A stretch of 37,347 nt of DNA from Oscillospiraceae bacterium. Lineage in GTDB: Bacteria; Bacillota; Clostridia; UMGS1883. Positions 33,629 to 37,347 of this stretch are shown here, piece by piece (the first letter of the stretch is position 1; every line of letters begins with the position of its first letter). Below the pieces are notes generated by a model. The model had not been told where the DNA came from. It did no database searches and was given only the letters and a program-made list of their open reading frames with translations. Position numbers and translations under genes: made by a program. The stretch covers positions 1-37,347 of the forward strand of contig JAFLUQ010000005.1 in assembly GCA_022508735.1 (NCBI GenBank). The letters run 5' to 3'.

Positions 33629-34879
33629 TTACGCCTCCTCCTTTCCGGCCAGGAAGTAAACCGTGTCCAGAGCAACACGGCCTGCGGCCTCCTTTATCTG
33701 TTCTCTCGTCACGTTTTCTATATTCTCTATGGTTTCCTCGATGCTCACATCGCTGCCAAGGAGTATCTGTGTGGTATAGTAGTCCTCCAGCGCCTCCACG
33801 GCGTCCACACGTGAGCGGAAGGAGTTGCAGATTTCCTTCTTTATTACGTCGATCTCCTCGTCCGAGAAATCTCCGTCCTTCATGGCCTGAAGCTGAGCCA
33901 TTATCTCGTTATACGCAGCGTCAAAGTTCTGAAACTCAATACCGCTGGATACCGTCATAACACCCATCATTCTGTCGGCCCGCGAGGACGCATAGTAGCA
34001 GAGGCTCAGCCTTTCACGAACATTGTTAAAGAGCTTGCTGTTTACGCTTCCTCCGTAGAGACCGTTCATCACCATCTGTGCGTAGATGAGCGGGTCGTTA
34101 TGGGCAATGCCGGTGTAGAGACCCATTGCCAGCTTGCCCTGGGTCACATCGAGATGTTCGGTGACTCTTCGCACCTCGCCTGCTCCGCCGGTGATTTCGG
34201 CAAGAGTATGCCCGGCCTCGCGCTCGGGCAGGGCCTCCACGGCCTTCTTCGCCGCTGCCATAGCTGCGGCCTCGTCAAAGTTTCCGGTGAAGATTATGCT
34301 CATGGCCGAGGTGTTTATCACTTCATCGTAAAAGCCAAACAGGTCATCGGGGGTGATTTTTTCCACATCCTCCTCATAGCCGATGCTGTTTATACCATAG
34401 GGTCTGCCATCAAACATGATCTCATTAAGGCGCAGGCTGGCATAATAGCGCTTGTCGTTTATCTGGCCGCGTATACGGTCGATGAGGTTCTTCTTCTCCT
34501 GCTCCACTGATCCGCGGTTATTTCCCTTGAATGCCGCCGCAAACAGCAGCTCCATAGCTTTATCGAAGGCCGGAGCGGGCAGAAAGGCGTCACATACGGC
34601 CTCCATTGCCACACGTATCACCTGCTCCTCTCCCCTCTTGCCCGACGAACAGTATAGCGAAGCTCCGTACAGCTCCTCAAGGGCTACGTCGATCTCCTTG
34701 GCTGAAGGGTGCAGCTCATTTCCGCAGCGCAGCACCTGAGCGAGCAGAGCACCCTTAGACGCTCCCTCCCGGTTCAGCGGCCTGTGAAAGAGCACGCTTG
34801 CCATATAGGTCTTGAACTTTTCATCTCTTATAAAATAGAGATCTATGCCCTTTTTAAGGGCGTGCTTGGTTATATTCAT
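33629..34879 (-). CDS. M16-like peptidase family protein, YmfF-like (lacks HxxEH)
   Basis: M16 fold pattern without zinc motif; adjacent to the HxxEH paralogue; start MNITKHALKKGI. Confidence 0.87.
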   Translation of the reverse strand: MNITKHALKKGIDLYFIRDEKFKTYMASVLFHRPLNREGASKGALLAQVLRCGNELHPSAKEIDVALEELYGASLYCSSGKRGEEQVIRVAMEAVCDAFLPAPAFDKAMELLFAAAFKGNNRGSVEQEKKNLIDRIRGQINDKRYYASLRLNEIMFDGRPYGINSIGYEEDVEKITPDDLFGFYDEVINTSAMSIIFTGNFDEAAAMAAAKKAVEALPEREAGHTLAEITGGAGEVRRVTEHLDVTQGKLAMGLYTGIAHNDPLIYAQMVMNGLYGGSVNSKLFNNVRERLSLCYYASSRADRMMGVMTVSSGIEFQNFDAAYNEIMAQLQAMKDGDFSDEEIDVIKKEICNSFRSRVDAVEALEDYYTTQILLGSDVSIEETIENIENVTREQIKEAAGRVALDTVYFLAGKEEA

Positions 34880-35037
34880 GTATCTTCCTCCCTTTACAAA
34901 TTTTTCCTTAAAATAAAACAAAAACTGAGCGCGGCGAGGTTTTGCTCCTCACCTCTTCACTCATCACTATTACTTATTACCTCATATGTACGGGGCATTA
35001 TAGCCCCTTTAATAAACGTTGCTCAAATCTGAATTTA

Positions 35038-35409
35038 TCAGTTGTTATTGTTGTAGCCTCTGCTTGTGCCGGAGGCGCCTGTCACGTCGCCAACCATGTC
35101 CTCGGCTCCGTCGATCACATCCTTGGCAGCATTTCCAACACCGTTAGCCGCATCGTCTACCGCGTTGCCAACGTCGCCCATAAGACTATCGTCGGCGGTC
35201 CTTCCGCTGTCGCCGTTTCGGTCGATCTTTCCGTCATTGTTATCGTCGGGCCTGTCGGCGTTGTTTGTTCTGCCACTGTTTGTTGTCTGTCCTGCGGTGC
35301 TGCCGTTACTGGCGGTCTGCCCTGTTGGGTCCGTGTTGTTTGCGGTGTTGCCGCTGCAGGCCGAAAGCGCCAGCATAGCGGCTACAATAATGAATAATAA
35401 TCTTTTCAA
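35038..35409 (-). CDS. Low-complexity Asn/Asp/Gly-rich lipoprotein, probable TTG start
   Basis: KRLLFIIVAAMLALSACSG lipobox; SD aaaggaagga is ~9 nt upstream of TTG 35409, while ATG starts at 35430/35460 lack that spacing. Confidence 0.7.
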   Translation of the reverse strand: MKRLLFIIVAAMLALSACSGNTANNTDPTGQTASNGSTAGQTTNSGRTNNADRPDDNNDGKIDRNGDSGRTADDSLMGDVGNAVDDAANGVGNAAKDVIDGAEDMVGDVTGASGTSRGYNNNN

Positions 35410-35444
35410 AGTGGTGTTCCTTCCTTTCATTTTGGGTTCGGTTA

Positions 35445-35617
35445 AGGTAATACCACACAAAGATTGTGCCTGTACTGAGCCGCAGATTTTTTGACAGACC
35501 TACGAAAATTTCGCAGTAAACCGCTCGTATTTCAAGGAATTTTCGTAAGGAAATGGCGGAAAATATGCCAGCAAGACAGGTGCAAAGCCGCACGGCGATC
35601 TTTGCGCGGTATTACCT
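35445..35617. mobile_element. MITE-like element with ~20-bp terminal inverted repeats
   Basis: aggtaataccacacaaagat (35445-35464) vs revcomp of 35598-35617 aggtaataccgcgcaaagat, 18/20; TTA on both sides. Confidence 0.55.
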
Positions 35618-35659
35618 TTATTATTTCCCGACTTAAAATATTTACACCAAAACAATGGA

Positions 35660-35686
35660 ACACATTTCGACATTTTTCATAGTATA
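35660..35686 (+). promoter_or_regulatory. Sigma-K-like promoter candidate
   Basis: AC (35660-35661), 16 nt, CATAgtaTA (35678-35686), fitting the Bacillus sigma-K pattern AC-N16/17-CATANNNTA. Confidence 0.4.
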
Positions 35687-35744
35687 TAGTGTAAACGGTC
35701 GAAAAAGCCGTTTAAAAAATAAATTTTTAAAGGAGTAAAAACTT

Positions 35745-35900
35745 ATGTTCGGATACAACAACGGTTACCAGTGGATCGTATGGATCGTAATAATCATCCT
35801 TCTCATCGGCTTCGCAGGCAACGGCTGCGGCTGTGGCTGTGGCTGCAATGAATGCGGCAACAACTGCGGTTGCAACGACTGCGGCTGCGGCTGCAACTAA
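35745..35900 (+). CDS. 51-aa TM plus Cys/Gly-rich microprotein
   Basis: MFGYNNGYQWIVWIVIIILLIGFAGNGCGCGCGCNECGNNCGCNDCGCGCN; RBS aaaggag; followed by terminator; below the ORF-track length cutoff. Confidence 0.88.
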   Translation: MFGYNNGYQWIVWIVIIILLIGFAGNGCGCGCGCNECGNNCGCNDCGCGCN

Positions 35901-35905
35901 GCCTT

Positions 35906-35940
35906 AAAAAACGGCCTGCCCTAGCGGCGGGCCGTTTTTA
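35906..35940. terminator. Terminator after the microprotein gene (also usable by rdgB)
   Basis: aaaaacggcctgccctagcggcgggccgttttta. Confidence 0.85.
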
Positions 35941-35952
35941 TTTTCTTCTTTT

Positions 35953-36540
35953 TTAGCCTCTGCACGACAGCATCTCGCAAAGCTTCGCAAGCGCTCTTCC
36001 CCTATGGCTTACCGCATTTTTTTCGGCGGCGTCGGCCTCGGCAAAGGTCTTATCAAGCTCGGGTGAAAAGAATATCGGGTCGTATCCGAAGCCGCTCTCC
36101 CCGCGCGGCTCCCCGGTTATATAGCCCTCAACGCTGCCCACGGAAACTGTCTCCCGTCCGTCCGCGCCGATGAATACTATGGCGCACATGAACCGGGCCG
36201 TGCGCTCCGCCTCCGGCACTCCTGCAAGCTTGCTCAGCACAAGATTCAGACGTTCTTTGTCGTCATCCAACCCGCCGTATCTGGCGCTGTATACTCCCGG
36301 TTCACCGCCGAGAGCGTCTACGCAGAGGCCGCTGTCATCAGCCATGGCCGCGGCGCCGGTAGCCTCGTGTATGGCCTTGGCCTTAAGCCGGGCATTTTCT
36401 TCAAAGGTCCGGCCGGTCTCCTCCACGTCGATCTCAGCCCCGGCCTCTGCCTCGGTTATGATCTCAAATCCAAGCGGCTCTAATATTTCCCGAAATTCAC
36501 GGAGCTTATTCTTATTCTGTGTTGCGGCGATAAGCTTCAC
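35953..36540 (-). CDS. rdgB: XTP/dITP diphosphatase (RdgB/HAM1)
   Basis: ATQNKNKLREFREIL, MADDSGLCVDALGGEPGVYSARYGG, GFGYDPIFF. Confidence 0.96.
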   Translation of the reverse strand: MKLIAATQNKNKLREFREILEPLGFEIITEAEAGAEIDVEETGRTFEENARLKAKAIHEATGAAAMADDSGLCVDALGGEPGVYSARYGGLDDDKERLNLVLSKLAGVPEAERTARFMCAIVFIGADGRETVSVGSVEGYITGEPRGESGFGYDPIFFSPELDKTFAEADAAEKNAVSHRGRALAKLCEMLSCRG

Positions 36541-36605
36541 TTCGTGTCGTCTCCTTTCCGGTTTCTCTTTTATAGTATTATATCAGATTTTGTTTTTATT
36601 GTCAA

Positions 36606-37205
36606 TTACTCAAATGGCCTGATTCTGTAGGTCACGCCCAAATTTTCGCATATTTCGCGGCACTTGTCCTCCTGTTCGGAAGTTATTGTAGTTCCGACGG
36701 TAGACAGCACCACATTAGGCACATATTTTCTCACTTCTCCGGCGAAGCGGAGCAGGGCGTCAAACGATTCCGGGCCGAATTTGCTGCGGGTCAGGCGAAA
36801 ATATTCGTCCCTGTCAGGGGTGTTAAGGCTGATAGAGATAGTATCTGCACGGCCTTCAAAGAGCGGAGCCGTGTCGCGGCCGTTTATCAGGTCAGACAGT
36901 CCGTTGGTGTTTACGCGCACCGGCAGATCAAAATTCGCCTTTACATAGTCGGCCACCTCTAAGAGCACATCAAGCCGTTCGGTCGGCTCACCGAAGCCGC
37001 AGAACACCAGCTCGCCGTAACGGCCCATATCGAATTTCTTAAACTCAGCTATAACCTCCGCCGCCGTGGGCTCTCTCTCCAGCCATAGGCTTCCGCTGCC
37101 GTCCATTTCGTCCCGGTTTTGGCGCAGGCAGAAAACACAGCTGCAGGGGCAACGATTCGTTAGGTTTACGTAGAGGTTGCCGTGGTATGGATACAGTATG
37201 GTCAT
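36606..37205 (-). CDS. Radical SAM protein, TatD-associated family type
   Basis: YHGNLYVNLTNRCPCSCVFCLRQ (CxxxCxxC), FCGFGEPTER; start MTILYPYHG at 37205. Confidence 0.88.
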   Translation of the reverse strand: MTILYPYHGNLYVNLTNRCPCSCVFCLRQNRDEMDGSGSLWLEREPTAAEVIAEFKKFDMGRYGELVFCGFGEPTERLDVLLEVADYVKANFDLPVRVNTNGLSDLINGRDTAPLFEGRADTISISLNTPDRDEYFRLTRSKFGPESFDALLRFAGEVRKYVPNVVLSTVGTTITSEQEDKCREICENLGVTYRIRPFE

Positions 37206-37267
37206 TGAAAAAACTCCTTTTGAGTTAAAGCTTTGCTCCAGAAGCAAAACTTCATCTGATTTAACGG

Positions 37268-37298
37268 AAAAAGCGAACGCCTTGGCGTTCGCTTTTTC
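37268..37298 (-). terminator. Terminator downstream of tRNA-Tyr
   Basis: Minus strand gaaaaagcgaacgcc-aa-ggcgttcgctttttc. Confidence 0.85.
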
Positions 37299-37347
37299 TG
37301 GTGGGGGAGGGTGGATTCGGACCACCGAAGTCAGTGACAACAGATTT
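37299..37347 (-). tRNA. tRNA-Tyr, 3' part only (5' half outside window)
   Basis: Minus strand aaatctgttgtcactgacttcggtggtccgaatccaccctcccccacca: anticodon-stem 3' side, class II variable arm of Tyr type, T arm, acceptor, encoded CCA. The GUA anticodon would lie just past the edge. Confidence 0.85.

Noticed and set aside
34942-35494. Plus-strand Val/Ser/Ala-rich ORFs
   Set aside because: Antisense shadow of the low-complexity lipoprotein; composition artefact
35306-35593. Minus-strand 95-aa ORF CLAGIFSAISLRKF...
   Set aside because: Lies within the MITE-like element and runs out of frame into the lipoprotein gene; no RBS, likely spurious
37206-37340. N-terminal extension of the radical SAM ORF to 37340
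   Set aside because: Would translate through the tRNA-Tyr 3' half and its terminator; conserved start is MTILYPYHG at 37205
1-37347. CRISPR arrays, phage modules, IS transposases, defence operons
   Set aside because: Looked for direct repeat-spacer arrays, DDE/serine recombinase motifs and known defence genes; none seen

Overview
About 37 kb of a low-to-mid-GC Clostridia-type (Firmicutes, probably Oscillospiraceae-like) chromosome; the taxon is inferred from gene order and protein style only. Left part (minus strand): a complete type II fatty-acid synthesis operon fabH-acpP-fabK-fabD-fabG-fabF-accB-fabZ-accC-accD-accA, followed by uppP. Next come divergent lexA / yneA-like LysM genes with LexA boxes, then nnr-alr-ndoAI-ndoA, a DUF6106-like protein and a class A PBP. 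The middle has a DUF815 ATPase, an ECF-like sigma factor with a DUF4367-type membrane partner, two uncharacterised secreted proteins, an orphan solute-binding lipoprotein with Ig-like tail, a 12-module CHB_HEX_C-type surface protein and a GH88/105 hydrolase with stalk and F5/8C-like domains. The right end has a YmfH/YmfF M16 peptidase pair, a low-complexity lipoprotein, a 51-aa Cys/Gly-rich microprotein missing from the ORF track, rdgB, a TatD-associated-type radical SAM protein and the 3' half of tRNA-Tyr at the edge. Most unusual signals: (i) two tandem ~85-nt candidate sRNA genes (18.8-19.1 kb), each with a sigma-A-like promoter, a covarying 5' hairpin, an invariant UUUUCCCUCCUUUUUU stretch and a Rho-independent terminator; the invariant stretch is the exact antisense of an SD-AUG start region. 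(ii) A 92-bp structured element, tandemly duplicated in the predicted 5' leader of the fab operon and present a third time between fabZ and accC, with a hairpin whose stem changes in a compensated way. (iii) A MITE-like element with TIRs near 35.5 kb. (iv) Duplicated gene-end sequences after fabG and acpP. No homology search or folding could be run, so names rest on motif recognition.
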